Shown piece by piece: positions 10,735-21,450 of a stretch of DNA of 64,000 bases. This DNA comes from Pieris napi (taxonomy: Eukaryota > Arthropoda > Insecta > Lepidoptera > Pieridae), in the NCBI RefSeq assembly GCF_905475465.1, contig NC_062251.1:4581001-4645000 (forward strand), in the 5' to 3' direction. How positions within the stretch are numbered: position 1 is the stretch's first letter; each line of letters starts with the position of its first letter. Both the position numbers and the translations under genes were made by a program. The notes beneath the pieces are model-generated. The model saw only the letters and a list, made by a program, of their open reading frames with translations. It was not told where the DNA came from and made no database searches.

Positions 10735-11038
10735 TTTTTTTAAATCCATCTGCAATCAGCCTCTTGGCTTTTATCAGATTTTATGAGACATGATGGCAAT
10801 TAGGGAACGCAAATCCAATAATTTTAATTCCCTCCGTAATTTGTAAACTATCAGACTGCGGCAAGTTTCGCCCTTTTTAGCCGATACACACTGTCCGTCG
10901 TTTCCAAAAGGCCCGAAGCTAGGGGGTTGACGTGTTGCTGAAGTCTAATTTTGTATCGCACGGTTGATGTTTTAATGTCTTCCTCGACAGTGGCAATTCC
11001 CAAATATTTATGGACTTCAGTATTTCGTGTTAACCACA
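10735..11038 (-). mobile_element. 3' end of a Jockey-type LINE, copy 1
   Basis: Closely matches 19352-19636 in this window. The shared text includes catctgcaatcag, aattccctccgtaatt, gtaaactatcagactgcgg and ttatggacttcagtatttcg. In the second copy this sequence is the 3' end of a LINE whose RT C-terminus can be read. Copy 1 stops at gtgttaaccac, 5'-truncated as LINE insertions usually are. Confidence 0.75.
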
Positions 11039-11074
11039 GCCATGATATTATTAAGATACATAAATTAAACGAGA

Positions 11075-12005
11075 GGTTAAGGTTTGCATATATATTTTAT
11101 TGCCTCAATTAATTTAATAAATGGATCTTTTTTATTTTTCATAATGTCTCTTCGCCACAAATACTTCACAATCCTCCTAAGTTTTGACGATGATTGTAAA
11201 ATCTTTGTAAAAAAATCTTTTTACTATACGCCATTGGGACTCAATACGCTGATACGTTCCATCTGATGCAACAAATGGGTTATCCGGGTCACTGTGGTTA
11301 TGGTTATACCCGTGCTCTACCCGGCAATCATAAGCACGCCAGCAATCGGTATGGATCGTGGTGCCCTCTTCCACGTGCTTTTTTATCAGGGGCACCAGGA
11401 CCTCTGCAGACCGCACGTTGTCCGGGCACACCTCCAAGCACAAGTCCTCGCTCCCATCTTCTATCATACCTAGGACCCAGTGCCCTTCAACTCTTCTTCC
11501 TATAAATAGAAATACGTAATTAATTATTTTAAAAATTATAATTTGATTAAAAAATTATAATCAATTACTTTTGTTATATTTGCGCCGGCCGATTTTACGT
11601 TCATCTATTTGTACTATTTTTCCAAGGCCAACTATTTCTCTTTTACCTCTTGGTTTTCTAAATAATAAGTTACGACTACTTCCCGGCAATAACTGTACCA
11701 GTCTGTGATGGTGGCCCTGGAGAAGCATAAATTTGTTTCATCACGTAGAGGATCCTCGAATATGGCCTCTTCATGGGACTTGCGATGTGCAAAGCAGTAC
11801 ATTCAATAAAATATTCGAGGCAATGGCAACCCTGACGTCTCGAACCTTCTTTCTGTGGCCAAACATACAAAGGCTCCAACTGTGTTGTTAGCCGTCAAAT
11901 CCAGGCGCATGAGCTGGCGGTGTACACGGCACATTTTGTTGGCTAAAATGAGCCCATGCTCTTCAGCAAAAAAAGTCCTGAAGAAGCTTTGGTTTTGAAA
12001 ATTTA
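11075..12005 (-). pseudogene. Merlin (ISXO2/IS1016-like) DDE transposase
   Basis: Minus strand. The N-terminus FFAEEHGLILANKMCRVHRQ starts at about 11960, then come CFAHRKSHEEAIFEDPLRDE, TITDWYSYCREVV and VQIDERKIGRRKYN (first Asp). A probable intron of about 60 nt (11510-11570, GT..AG) follows, then GMIEDGSEDLCLEVCPDNVR, HTDCWRAYD (second Asp) and QRIESQW (Glu), with a C-terminus near 11080 (LWRRDIMKNKKDPF). All three catalytic residues remain. However, a Trp-to-TGA change, a frameshift before the first Asp block and another near the C-terminus make it a pseudogene. Terminal repeats were not seen. Confidence 0.85.
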
Positions 12006-12470
12006 GCTAACAGTGTCTGTTTGACAACGCTCCAGGACATTTCATCTAAGTTTAGCTTAGTGATACAGGCAGCCGCTCGTGCTTTTAAAGATGTAGTAAG
12101 AGCCATGAGCAAGTCTATTCCTTCTTAAAGATGTAGTAAGAGCCATGAGCAAGTCTATTCCTTCTTAAAGATGTAGTAAGAGCCATGAGCAAGTCTATTC
12201 CTTCTAAGCGCTTATTACGAACGATCGCTTCGGTAATATTGCACCAACCATCTATGTCACAGTCTGGTTCGTCTGGATTAAATGGTAAGAATTGTGTTGT
12301 TGATTAGTACTCACAGTTGGCGTTGGCTGGGCTGCGAGAACACGACATAAAAGCATTCCCATGTTATTCAGCAATTTTTCTGCATCCGATTTTGGTGTTT
12401 CTTGCTCAATTCTAGCCCCATCCGATCCCACTTCTGATGAAGGGTCAGGAGGGCCTTCATCAGAACTCAT
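12006..12470 (-). pseudogene. LTR-retrotransposon gag fragment
   Basis: The minus strand begins MSSDEGPPDPSSEVGSDG and, after a shift, reads FNPDEPDCDIDGWCNITEAI and then DLLMALTTSL, ARAAACITKLNLDEMSWSVV and FSKPKLLQDFF. This is the N-terminal half of a gag protein of the kind with a conserved W.......I...l.G.a...l pattern. The frame is broken by a three-fold 40-bp repeat and by shifts. It runs directly into the Merlin N-terminus. Confidence 0.65.
12085..12204. repeat. Three tandem copies of a 40-bp unit
   Basis: ttaaagatgtagtaagagcc and the next 20 bases (through cttc) occur three times head to tail, starting at 12085, 12125 and 12165, with no visible differences. The unit lies inside the gag fragment and changes its reading frame. 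Confidence 0.95.
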
Positions 12471-12479
12471 CTTGTGTGA

Positions 12480-13210
12480 TGTATGTGGGTAGGTAGGTAG
12501 GGCGGGAGCAGAAATATCACAAGTTTAATCAGCACAGGGTTTAATAATCGAAATACACAGTCAAATGAGCAATGTACTAATGTTATAAATATTAACTAAT
12601 TCATTTTGGATTTTATTGCTTATGATATTAACTAATAACTCATAATTTTAAGTAAATACTTGTAATGAATTTCGGTTACACATTAGTTAGGGACCTATGA
12701 TATTTTTGAGGGCTTTTATTACATATGTGAGTTAGCATCTACCCACTTTATAACAAGAATTTATAAATAAAACATGTATAAGCGTACGATGTCGATCTGA
12801 ACCACCGCCGCTATTCTCGAAATGAAACTCGAAGTGGAGTTATAAATGTTCCGTTTATTGGTCGAATATAAGAATATAAGTCGTTAGTGATGGTGACACA
12901 AAATAATATAGCGAAGCACGCTTACGACCAACGTCCGTCCGGCACGGCTGCGTTAATCTATCTGACGCTATACTAATATTAACTTAAACAAATCCTAAAC
13001 TACCACGCTGGTAAAAGGGACCGACCGACCCTTCCGCTACCTGCGCCCCGCCGACCGTTTCCTAGAAGAACATCTGGCTGGCAGCTTCGTTCGTCAGCTT
13101 TCTAAACTTCATTGTTTGTTGTCCGTAACAACATGTGACTTGATTAATAAACTATTTAATTTTAACTTAAATATAAACTATTTTTATTAAAAAAAATTTT
13201 ACATGAAACT
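12480..13210. other. Non-coding stretch
   Basis: No protein similarity was recognised. 12780-13100 is GC-richer than its surroundings (gaccgaccgacccttccgct at about 13020) and could be a promoter, 5' UTR or LTR. Nothing confirms this. Confidence 0.35.
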
Positions 13211-13214
13211 ATTT

Positions 13215-14665
13215 CATATTTTCTAAATGTTGCTTTGTTGTTGCTGCTGCATCACTTTTTGATGTGCTTCCTCTTTATGCAGCATGGATTTTTTGTGAGC
13301 CTCTTCTTTGTGCAGCATATGTTTTTCATGCTCTTCTTTAGCATAATTTGACAAATGATGCTCTCTTATTTCTTTTTGTTTCAAAAAATTAATTTATTTA
13401 TCCGTGTATGTCATAATCCGCTTCCTTGTTTCCAACGGGTTAAAATAACTTTTCCTTTTGTCGTAGGACACAGCTAGAACAAGAACAAATATAAGTATGT
13501 GCCCTTCATTAAAGGTATATTAAATTTACCACAAACTAATAATGTCTGCTTACATAACTCTTTAGAGACTGGTTTTCGCAGCATAGCCTTTGGTGTTGAA
13601 GAGTCAAATACATTTGGGACTTCTGGAACAAATATAACAAAAATTGTGAAACCCAACATTTGCTAATAAATTTTTGCTACACGAGAATTAGTATTTTACA
13701 AACCTATATAGTTGGGAATGTTCTCCTTACAGTTTTTCTCCCAGTCTCTGTTTTTTATCAATGGCATACTTTGAGAAGTGCCTGAAATAATATAAAATTA
13801 ATAGTATAAAAAAATGTTTTTCAAGTAATTGGCTATGTAGCATGACTTAATATATTTAACAATTTTATCGCAGAACCGTTCCAGGCACGATCTGTGCTTT
13901 ATTAACATGTCCTGTAGGCCGTTACGGTCTACAGTCATCTGCATTTGTTGCTCCAGGTGCCGTGCCTAGACGATGCGAATATAGGGCAATGTAGGAGCAC
14001 ATGTTCAACTGTTTGATCTTCATTACTACAGGCACATGTTGGGCTTGTCCTAATTTTAAACTATATTTGCATCTGCGGAGTCTCTAATATTTTTTGCTTC
14101 TACATTACTAATATCTGTAAAATAAAAACCACAATTAGTTGTAGTTTCCCTCATTTAACCTAAACAATTTCAATCCAGAAGGGTCAATACCTAATGCATC
14201 GCTGTCATACACTGCAGAAAGACCCGATGTTGACTCTCCCATTAAACTATTTAACCACTCTGTGGTGTCTGATGGTTTAGGAGGAGCTGGTCCACCTCCT
14301 GTTAGGCGTCTTCCGTCTCTGCTGCCATTTCCTAAAAAATACATTATTTTAATAACATATAAGTATTTTTATATCATTTGACACAATAACATACGTGATG
14401 AAGCTGTGAAATTGGGACCAAATACAACAGATACCAACCTTTCTTGCAGTTTTTTTTAATATTGTTATATTTCTGCTGTAACTGCTTAACACGGCTTAAT
14501 TCGGTGTTCCATCGGAATTGAAAACGTCACGAAGAGATTTCCAAGCTGCATCTTTTTGTACATTGCTGGAGTGATCAGCTTTTTTGCAGGTTAGGACTGG
14601 GTAATCCTTCAGTAGCACCATTAATTTGGGAGTTTCTTTTTTGGCGAAGTTAGCAGTACGGTCCC
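13215..14665 (-). CDS. zeste/Myb-SANT-like DNA-binding protein, multi-exon
   Basis: The minus-strand pieces fit a gene with a trihelix (zeste-like) domain. 14660-14395 reads TPKLMVLLKDYPVL, NVQKDAAWKSLRDVFN and a QKYNNIKKKL-like block, with a stop or shift in the middle. An intron at about 14332-14394 (GTATGT...TTTTTTAG) then leads, in phase, to RRLTGGGPAPPKPSD, the characteristic linker. Later exons are at about 13783-13731, then 13630-13490, and finally a coiled-coil tail ending in polyGln near 13220. A LINE tail sits in the intron at 13871-14060. The start codon and exact exons are uncertain. It may be a host gene or a transposon partner gene, and it may be decayed. Confidence 0.5.
13871..14060 (-). 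pseudogene. R1-type LINE C-terminal CCHC tail
   Basis: The minus strand reads NEDQTVEHVLLHCPIFA then SSRHGTWSNKC, matching the zinc-knuckle-like C-terminus of R1/Jockey ORF2 proteins (C....et..H.l..CP.f...R). It lies in the presumed intron of the zeste-like gene and is 5'-truncated. Confidence 0.65.
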
Positions 14666-14969
14666 TTTAACAAAACATCAAAGCGCAAATAACGAAAATA
14701 AATGAAGATGGCAAAAATGGATTTCGTTCACTCAGTATGTGTGTTGTCATACAAAATAAATGTTCCCCACAAAAACAAACTACATTTTTTGGGATGTCAT
14801 TGTTCATTGCACTGGCAACAAATTAACCATTGGTTAAGTTTATAATTGTACATGGTTAAGTAAACAGTCGTTATACAGAACCAAACCTAATATTAACTAT
14901 ATCAATTTTACGTTATTAGGAACAACCACGGCATTTTTTTATTTAATTTACTTATTATGAATAATTCTT

Positions 14970-15600
14970 ACATGTTTTCAAAAACTTGATGTAGTCCTTC
15001 AGAAATAGTATTTATATTATTATTAGTAATCAAATTAACTGTTGCATCAGTTTCTGATTCTTCCACAGAGTGATGAAGTGCAGACATTGAAACTTGTGAC
15101 TCATTAATAAATGAATCCAATACAGTATTAGTACTGACAGCAGAAGCATTATCAAAGTTGATATTTTTGTATACACCCTGTGTTATTTCTCTTAAAATCT
15201 CATCTTCAACTCGCCCGTGTCTGTAGGACATACACACACACACATGTCGTGCATACGTAGGCAATCAATGTATTTCCTAATTAATTTCATTACATCTAAA
15301 TTCCATTCTAGCATCCTCTGGTAATCTCTTTATAGAGGGTAATACAGAGACCAAGAAAGCTGCATCTTCGTCCGATTGAATTAGTGTTTTCACAGGCGAG
15401 TTGCTCATCTGCACTTTATTTGAACTCTGAAAAATCTTCAGAATCTCAACATCGACAGGATTCATTCGTTTCTTTATTTGTCCTGGGTGGTCATGTGTTG
15501 TCAATGAATCATTTTCCACCGTTGACATCGAGTCTTGAGTAGAATAAGATTCTGATGGTACCAATACCAGTTGGTTCCAGAACCAGTCTGCTCAGGTCGC
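14970..15600 (-). pseudogene. MADF-BESS protein, C-terminal part
   Basis: The minus strand encodes GSGTNWYWYHQNLILL (end of a MADF domain), an acidic or Ser-rich linker, and SDEDAAFLVSVLPSIKRLPE with DARMEFRC, a clear BESS motif. After it, a one-base difference gives a stop; a neighbouring frame continues KLIRKYIDCLRMHD, and a third frame carries a Ser/Asn-rich tail to about 14970. The N-terminal MADF half is replaced by a gag fragment at about 15590. Confidence 0.65.
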
Positions 15601-15990
15601 GCATATTCGGCGTACGTAGCATAATCATCGGAATTCGTGCTCATCACCTCATATAAAATGTTTGCCACATCAATCTTTTGGACACAAAGAGACTTAAAAT
15701 CATTTTTAAAATTACTCCATGTCATATCAGACGTGACCCAATCGTCCAACCATGATTTTAGGCAGAATCCAATACTCGATAAATACTCGGAATCGCTCCA
15801 CTTATTAAGAATCTGTGCCCTATCTACCTCCGCGCACCAACAATCGACATCGTGCACATTAGGGTCGAAATTCGAAACATAATATTCACGTGAACTACCC
15901 CACTTTAAGGATTGAATTGCTCCTACAATTTTTTCAGTAGATCCCCTTGACTGGACAGGCGTTTCTGCATTGTACTCCGTCGTTTATTTA
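15590..15990 (-). pseudogene. gypsy gag fragment
   Basis: Continuous minus-strand frame of about 130 codons without a start: KIVGAIQSLKWGSSREYYVS, then DVDCWCAEVDRA, WSNFKNDFKSLC and DVANILYEVMSTNSDDYATY. This is the capsid-like core of a lepidopteran gag (W.......A......W..f...f......i). It is truncated at both ends, and the C-terminal side switches into the MADF-BESS fragment. Confidence 0.65.
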
Positions 15991-16079
15991 TTTATGAAAG
16001 CTTTATTAATTGAAACAATTGGTTAGTTTGCATTCCTTACTATTAGTATTAGCGGTGTTAGTATAAATTTATGTTAAAT

Positions 16080-16490
16080 TTATTTTTTAAGTAGTCTAGT
16101 TCTTGTATGGGTACCCCTGTTAGGGTAAAAGCCTCCTCCATATTTTTCCATTTCTCTTTGTCTTGAGCAACATTCATCCAAAGAAAAAACTTTTTAACCG
16201 GATTAAATTAAATTCTTCAAGCAGCACTAGCGGTAGACCAGCTATTGCATCACGGTCACTAATATTTTCGATTTGCTTGAAGACCCGGAGTGCCGTTAGT
16301 AAGGCTTCCACGGTTTCTCTGTCCTTTTTCCCATTGTATGAGGTGCTACAAGAAGACATTGTGCCTTTCTTCTTACTACCGATCATTTCAAATAGCTGTA
16401 AAACTGCGCGTCCGATAGGTTGACAGCCATCCTTGTTTTTTTTCTTCTTAACTGGATATGTCGTTTGTCGTCCCGTACGCGTTACCACAA
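16080..16490 (-). pseudogene. Unknown fragment joined to an RTE-like LINE C-terminal end
   Basis: The minus frame 16488-16174 (104 codons, Lys-rich, containing ETVEALLTALRVFKQIENIS) has no family I recognise. Immediately after it, in another frame (16180-16080), WMNVAQDKEKWKNMEEAFTL resembles the extreme C-terminus of an RTE-like LINE ORF2. The two may be unrelated neighbours. Confidence 0.35.
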
Positions 16491-16599
16491 ATTTTGGTAC
16501 TTTCGTGCCAGTGTTGGGTTAGGTTAGGTTTTTTTTTAACTTCTTTCTTTTCTTTCATCCATCCTCTAAATAATTGGCAACACAACTTCAATTTTTATT

Positions 16600-17049
16600 T
16601 GGTTTTTACTAGGAATGCATCGATTCGCTTTTTTGCCGATACGATACCGATTCCGATACACTTATAGGAATATCGTCGATACCGATACCAACGCTTATTG
16701 AATTAAAATTAAATTAAGGTAAAATATATCAAGTTAAAGTTCATAATTTTTATTAAAAAAATATACATATATACAAAAAATTGTGACAAAATTTAAATAA
16801 TTTGAAAGTTTTGTTACTAAAATTAAGAATTAAGAGTAATAATTAAATTAAAATAAATAAGTTAATAATTAAAATTAACAATGATAACATTGTTGTAATT
16901 CTGTATTTTATTAAATTTGGTATCGAAAAAATACTACTCGCGATAGCAGTTAAATGCCAACTAAATGATCTCAAATGATCAAAGGGATGTGTCTCCCTAC
17001 TTTTGAGTGACTAGCATAAGCTGATTCTACTCTTAAAAAGCAGTTGAAA
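16600..17049. other. AT-rich spacer
   Basis: Strongly AT-rich with runs of aattaaaatt. A patch of clustered 'cgatacgataccgat'-like words lies at about 16620-16690 and is probably a low-copy repeat end. No gene is seen. Confidence 0.35.
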
Positions 17050-17290
17050 GAGCCGTCACACTGTGTTTTTTGGTGTTATAAGTGTGTGTGTGTTAGTCGC
17101 GGATGTGTGTGTGTAAATAGGTCCGGTGGTTATCAAATGACTCCCCTCTTTGAGGGGAGTCGATTGAGCCGTCACACTTAGAGTTTGTGGTGTTTTATGT
17201 ATGTGTGTGTGTGTGTAATTAGGTGCTGTGGCTATGAAATGATTCCCTTCCTTGAGTGGAGTCGATTGAGCCGTCGCACCTATATGGTGT
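17050..17290. repeat. Imperfect tandem repeat, unit about 102-116 bp
   Basis: gagccgtcacac recurs at 17050 and 17166, and gagccgtcgcac at 17268. Each is followed by a ggtgtta/tgtttt stretch, a (tg)n run, an 'aggtcc/aggtgc..tggctat' block and 'aatgactcccct..gagtcgatt'. This makes about two full units plus the start of a third. It is a minisatellite with embedded (TG)n. Confidence 0.8.
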
Positions 17291-17527
17291 TATTTTCGTA
17301 AGTGGTCAGGCGGACGTGTCCTTAGGTTCGATGCGTTTTTTATATATATGTATTCCCCTAATTTATCCGAACTCGCTAATCAAACTCGAGAAGAACCAAA
17401 TACCACAGTCACAAAAGTTGCGTGGAGACAAGGACGCCAATTGTTAAATATAGAGCGATTACGAGGAAACTCGGCAAATGAGGCAAAAAGAGAGCGAGAT
17501 GACTTTTGCGAGTACTTTAATGGTAAC

Positions 17528-17710
17528 AAAGTCAAAGTCAAATCATTTATTTCAATTAGACCATCTAAAATGGCACTTTTGAACGTCAAAATACAAAGAA
17601 GATTCTAGTTGTCCCTTCCAAAAGGTAGTTTCGTGTGGAGAAGAATGGGCAAGAAACTCCACACTTACTCTTTTAAAATAGGTTTACAATATTTTGTTAC
17701 GGTTCAGTCC
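17528..17710. repeat. Dispersed LINE/SINE-like 3' tail
   Basis: caaagtcaaagtcaaatcat followed by a short block (gtggagaagaatgggcaaga) resembles a common lepidopteran interspersed repeat tail. The assignment is from memory of the pattern only, with no protein support. Confidence 0.35.
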
Positions 17711-17775
17711 CATGGCAAAATAATTGCCTAATTTAGTTATTTAAAAAAGTGTGTGTGTGTCAGCTACGACGCACG

Positions 17776-18176
17776 ATTGGAGTTTACTCCTTACGAACGA
17801 TAAAATGGCGATAATGTTCTGTGGCTGTCGACCATATTTTTTAGTTTTAATTTCACTGACCATTACTATTGACAAAACTCTATGGCACGCTAGACAATCT
17901 ACTTTTATTTTTTACACCTGTCAACACTGACAATGTTGTAACGTGGCTGTCAAAACGTGAATTCAAAATAGAAAAGTCTGTGTAATGTATTCCATCTCAT
18001 TCTTTTACACGTTCAATCCTACAGATATATATGTTTGTCTCTTTCTACATAACGCTTCAACTTTTCGTGTTACACATAACGCCTCAACTTTTCGTGTTAC
18101 ACTTGATTTTACTCCTCATAAAATTTCCGTACCGGGCCTTATAACTCAAATCGTTTCTTAAGGAGTAAACTCCAAA
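17776..18176. mobile_element. MITE with about 25-bp terminal inverted repeats
   Basis: The left end ttggagtttactccttacga (about 17777) is mirrored at the right end by cttaaggagtaaactccaa (about 18158). It is about 400 bp with no ORF. It contains a 27-bp direct duplication (aacgcttcaacttttcgtgt) at 18051-18104. The target duplication is not clear, so the superfamily is unassigned. Confidence 0.6.
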
Positions 18177-18227
18177 AACATACTTAAAAGTAAAATGTAT
18201 CTTTGAATTGTAAATAAAAAATGTTTT

Positions 18228-18637
18228 ACCCCACTGCTTAAACTACTTTCAGTATCACTTATACACATTTGGTCTGACAGAAATAACAGTTCATTGTAAT
18301 AGTAGAGTGACGGTTTTGGTACATCATCGAGAGACGCGCCAGACCGTTGTGCTTGTTCAATCTTTTTTCTTTCTTTGTTGAAGGTGGTTCTTAAAGCATT
18401 AATTATTTTCTTCAATAAATCTTCGGTGTAGGCAGGTTTATATACTCGAAGTGCTTTGACTATGCTTGATAAAGCAAGCGACCTTTTGTTTTTATCCGCA
18501 TACTCCTTACTTTTAATTTTCCACAATGCAGGATAATCTCTGTAGAGAGATATTAATAATAACACAAAATTACGCTCGGTAATTAGGTCGGCGCTTGCCG
18601 CCAATGCCACGTCTCGGTCCGGTTCGTCGTCCGCCAT
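18228..18637 (-). CDS. MADF-domain protein, first exon
   Basis: Starts at the ATG of MADDEPDRDVALAAS. Residues about 20-120 form a MADF domain: LLISLYRDYPALWKIKSKEY, then ALRVYKPAYTEDLLKKIINA, LRTTFNKERKKIEQAQRSGA and PSLYYYNELLFLSDQ. At 18228 SLSSG is followed by GTAAAACATT, a plausible splice donor. No further exon or BESS motif was located to the left. The frame is clean. It may be a Harbinger partner gene or a host MADF gene; no transposase exon was found nearby. Confidence 0.6.
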
Positions 18638-18747
18638 CTTCGATGTTCCGGCCGCAAATGAATAAAACTTGTCAAGTCGCATCAAGCGCAAGGTGGTACA
18701 AGTGCCGTCAATCAAAATTTTTGTCAAGTATGGTCCAGCCCGTAGAT

Positions 18748-19170
18748 ACTTTTATTTATTTATTTATGCACCAACAAAGTAGACACTGATACAAGCATGT
18801 AACACAAACACAAGCCAAGTGCTACCCCAATTATAGGCGCATACAACATTCTAAATTTTTATACATTAAAAAAAAGAAAAAATTAAATCAAGATAAAATA
18901 AAATAAAAACATTACAAAATTAATTGAATATCCCTGATAAAATCCTAATGACTAATCAGCTGAGCCGCTAACTTTTTTAGAATTGATGAGGAGTTTGAAA
19001 GAACATCTATTTGGGGGAATTCACGACCCCCCCATTGCGATCCAATACCACCATCAATTTCAGCGTTATGAATGGAATTATAACTCCTTAAAGATCTATT
19101 TAATGGAGCATTCTGACCCAGATTCGATTTTGCAAACTTAATTCCAAAAGGAGGCTTTGTAAATCGTTGC
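18748..19170 (-). pseudogene. LINE ORF2 extreme C-terminus and 3' UTR
   Basis: The minus strand reads FAKSNLGQNAPLNRSLRSYN then GGREFPQIDVLSNS and a stop, resembling the C-terminal tail of Jockey/CR1-type ORF2. To its left are an A-rich 3' UTR and a tttatttatttatttatgca tail at 18750. 5'-truncated. Confidence 0.5.
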
Positions 19171-19351
19171 AGCTTTTACTTGACGGGACTTGTCAAGTGC
19201 ACTTGACCGTCTCGCGGCGAATTTTAACACCGCACACCATGTCTGAACAATGGCAACCTCTTCCGCTCGCTCCCGGTTAAGTAGACCAAACGTCCAGCGC
19301 GGAAAAGTCCGACGACTGGTCCGTTGCCTGAGAGGTGGGTTTTTTAATTTT

Positions 19352-19935
19352 CAATCCATCTGCAATCAGGCTCATGACTTTTATCAGAAAATAAGAAATA
19401 ATGGCAATTGGGGAACGAAAATCCAATATTTTTTTTATTCCCTCCGTAATTCATAAACTGTCAGACTGCGGTAAGTTTTGCCCTTTTCAGCCGATATACA
19501 CTGGCCGTCGTTTTCAAGAGGCCCTCAGCTTGACGTGTTGCTGAAGCCTCATTTTGTATCGCACGGTTGATCTTTTAATGTCTCTCGACAGTGGCAATTC
19601 CCAAATATTTATGGATTTAAGTATTTCGTGTTAACCACGGCGCACCGCTCACATTTCGCAGTGTTTTGTTTTGTAGCCGCTGCAGGGTTTCGATATTAGA
19701 GCGGCTTGCTGACCCCCAGAGCTGTATCCCATAGAACAATATTGGTTTTATTACAGTTTTGTAGATGAGAAGTTTATTATCCATACTGAGTGCGGCATTT
19801 CTACCTAATAGCCAGTTCATGCTACGAAGCCTACCAATAGCATACTCCTTCTTGGCTTTTATATGGTCTTGCCAAGTCAGGCGTTTGTCCAGGTGCATGC
19901 CCAAATATTTCGCTGTCGTCCGTTAAGGGAGGTGG
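19352..19935 (-). pseudogene. Jockey-type LINE, RT thumb/C-terminal region plus 3' UTR (copy 2)
   Basis: The minus frame 19904-19617 encodes MGMHLDKRLTWQDHIKAKKE, LLIYKTVIKPILFYGIQLWG and NIETLQRLQNKTLRNVSGAP, which is typical of the segment after the YADD domain of Jockey-clade RTs (lGm.LD..LtW..Hi, ly..virPi..Yg.qlWG). The 3' part (19636-19352) repeats 10735-11038. Stops in the tail indicate a dead copy. Confidence 0.85.
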
Positions 19936-19965
19936 GTCTAAAGAAGCATTAACAAACAACAAATC

Positions 19966-20731
19966 TTATGTAACGGTGATCTGAGAACGTCTCCAAATCC
20001 ACGCGAAGTTTGAAGTGACAAGCGTGATTCCCTGTGGTCGTACACATGTACGTTCCGACCCCCTATTATTAAACAGAAGCCCTAACTCTGCCGCCCACTC
20101 GTCTAGAAGCGGCCCCATGAGATTTACAAAAGTGTCAACCCAGCCTTTAAGTCCCAGCCCGCTGGATCGCAAGACCCAAGTCACCAATAAAGCTTTCGCC
20201 TGCAAACCGCACTCACCTATAACACGCCAGTCCTAGATCCACCTCTGATGTACACACTTCTCTTGTGGGGCATACAGTCGCATACATTTAAAGCATCTTA
20301 GAGGTCATTTCTCACGTATTTCTTCCCTGGCCGAGCTCCACCCAATAAGAAGCCTCCCTTCGGATACCTTCTTGGCAGCAGAGATCGGACACAGGATAAA
20401 TATGTCCACCATACCATTCTCAGGCGTAAGGATTTTCCCAGGCTTAATTTGATGAAAAGAGCAACCACCCTTAGCTGCCACTGCTGTCGGCCTTTTCCCA
20501 CCTCTGGGAATCCGGGATCTCTAACGGCTGCGCCCCTGTTGCAGTTGTACGCATGCTCACCCTTTCAATGCCCAAACCTGATAGGCTGATCTTATTAGAG
20601 ATATTATCTCTTTCGAGACGCCGTCTCTTATCAACCTCCAAACACCGCTTAATAAGATTTCCTACTATCTCACCCAACTCTTTTGCTGCGACATTGAGGT
20701 CTCGGACAAAAACCAAATTGGTGAGCTCCAA
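19966..20731 (-). pseudogene. R1-type LINE: ORF1 C-terminus and endonuclease fragment
   Basis: 20731-20471 encodes an ORF1-like segment (ELGEIVGNLIKRCLEVDKRR) followed by decayed sequence and, near 20290, RCFKCMRLYAPQEKCVHQRW, a zinc-knuckle-like remnant. 20205-19966 encodes LDEWAAELGLLFNNRGSERT with GKGWVDTF-like flanks, matching the middle of R1 endonucleases (l..Wa.e..l.llN.g...T). The reverse transcriptase is absent and the frame is broken. Confidence 0.55.
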
Positions 20732-21150
20732 GGAGAAGAAGAGGGTTCAATAATATTTTGGTCCAGCATTTTATTGATATGCTTTTCTACTTCTTTCTTG
20801 TGACATTCTCGAAATCTAGAATTTAGTATGAATGTCACTATTAGTTTTGATATGATGTTTAATTGCAGAAGTATAAGTAAGTTGATCGTCGGGAAGATGG
20901 AATATGTCAGATAATTTCGAACATAGTTCAATAAGAGCATTGTTCTCTTTATTTAAATTACTCAATCTTAATGAGTTAATAACTTCACCGCTATTATATC
21001 ACGACTTATTGAATTAATCGGATCTAACGGTATAATATTAAGATTTAGGTTAGTTTTTATTACACAGTTAGTTATATTTACACAGTTGTTATCTTTTACT
21101 TTAACAATACAATTAGAAAATAGAAGATTTTCTGAAATGTGCTGATCCAT
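20732..21150 (-). pseudogene. Ty3/gypsy pol, N-terminal RT fragment (copy 0)
   Basis: The minus strand starts MDQHISENLLFSNCIVKVKD, continues through ALIELCSKLSDIFHLPDDQL and then ECHKKEVEKHINKMLDQNII and EPSSSPWSSPIW, the pre-RT and first RT block of an errantivirus-like pol (fsDiF.l..d.Lt...; hk.ev...i..ml...iI.pS.SPwsSPi). Frame shifts occur at about 20985 and 20850. It ends where the R1 fragment starts. Closely similar but shorter copies lie at 34430-34745 and 49430-49759. Confidence 0.8.
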
Positions 21151-21395
21151 AATTAACCCTTCCTTATGATTAGTTGCATGTACTGTTCACCGTATGACAG
21201 CTTCTGAACGAAGAAAGGTTCGGAAAACATTGATTTAATCTCGTAAGGACGGGACTAAATAAGAACGATGTGTACAGTTCGAAGACATTATTTACAGTTA
21301 TTTATGACAATGAAAATTTACGATGTTTCTAAAGTTGTTGAGTATAAAATATAGAAAAACTAAACTCTTTAACGCACGATTTTACCTGAAAGGCA

Positions 21396-21404
21396 ATTCC
21401 TTTC
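21396..21404. repeat. Left target-site duplication of the Mutator-like element
   Basis: attcctttc; the identical partner is at 24314-24322. Confidence 0.85.
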
Positions 21405-21450
21405 GGCTTATGTTTAACTTACCACCAGGTATAGTAACATATAACAGACA

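Noticed and set aside
12085..12204. CRISPR array
   Set aside because: The 40-bp units are contiguous without spacers and the DNA is insect; it is a simple tandem repeat.
16515..16530. ggttaggttaggtt, resembling the insect telomeric TTAGG repeat
   Set aside because: Only about two units and a T-run; such words are scattered in insect genomes and nothing else here is telomeric.
18662..19230. Shared cttgtcaagt words on both sides of the LINE tail as a target duplication
   Set aside because: The words sit at unequal distances from the element ends and are embedded in palindromic sequence, so they do not define insertion ends.
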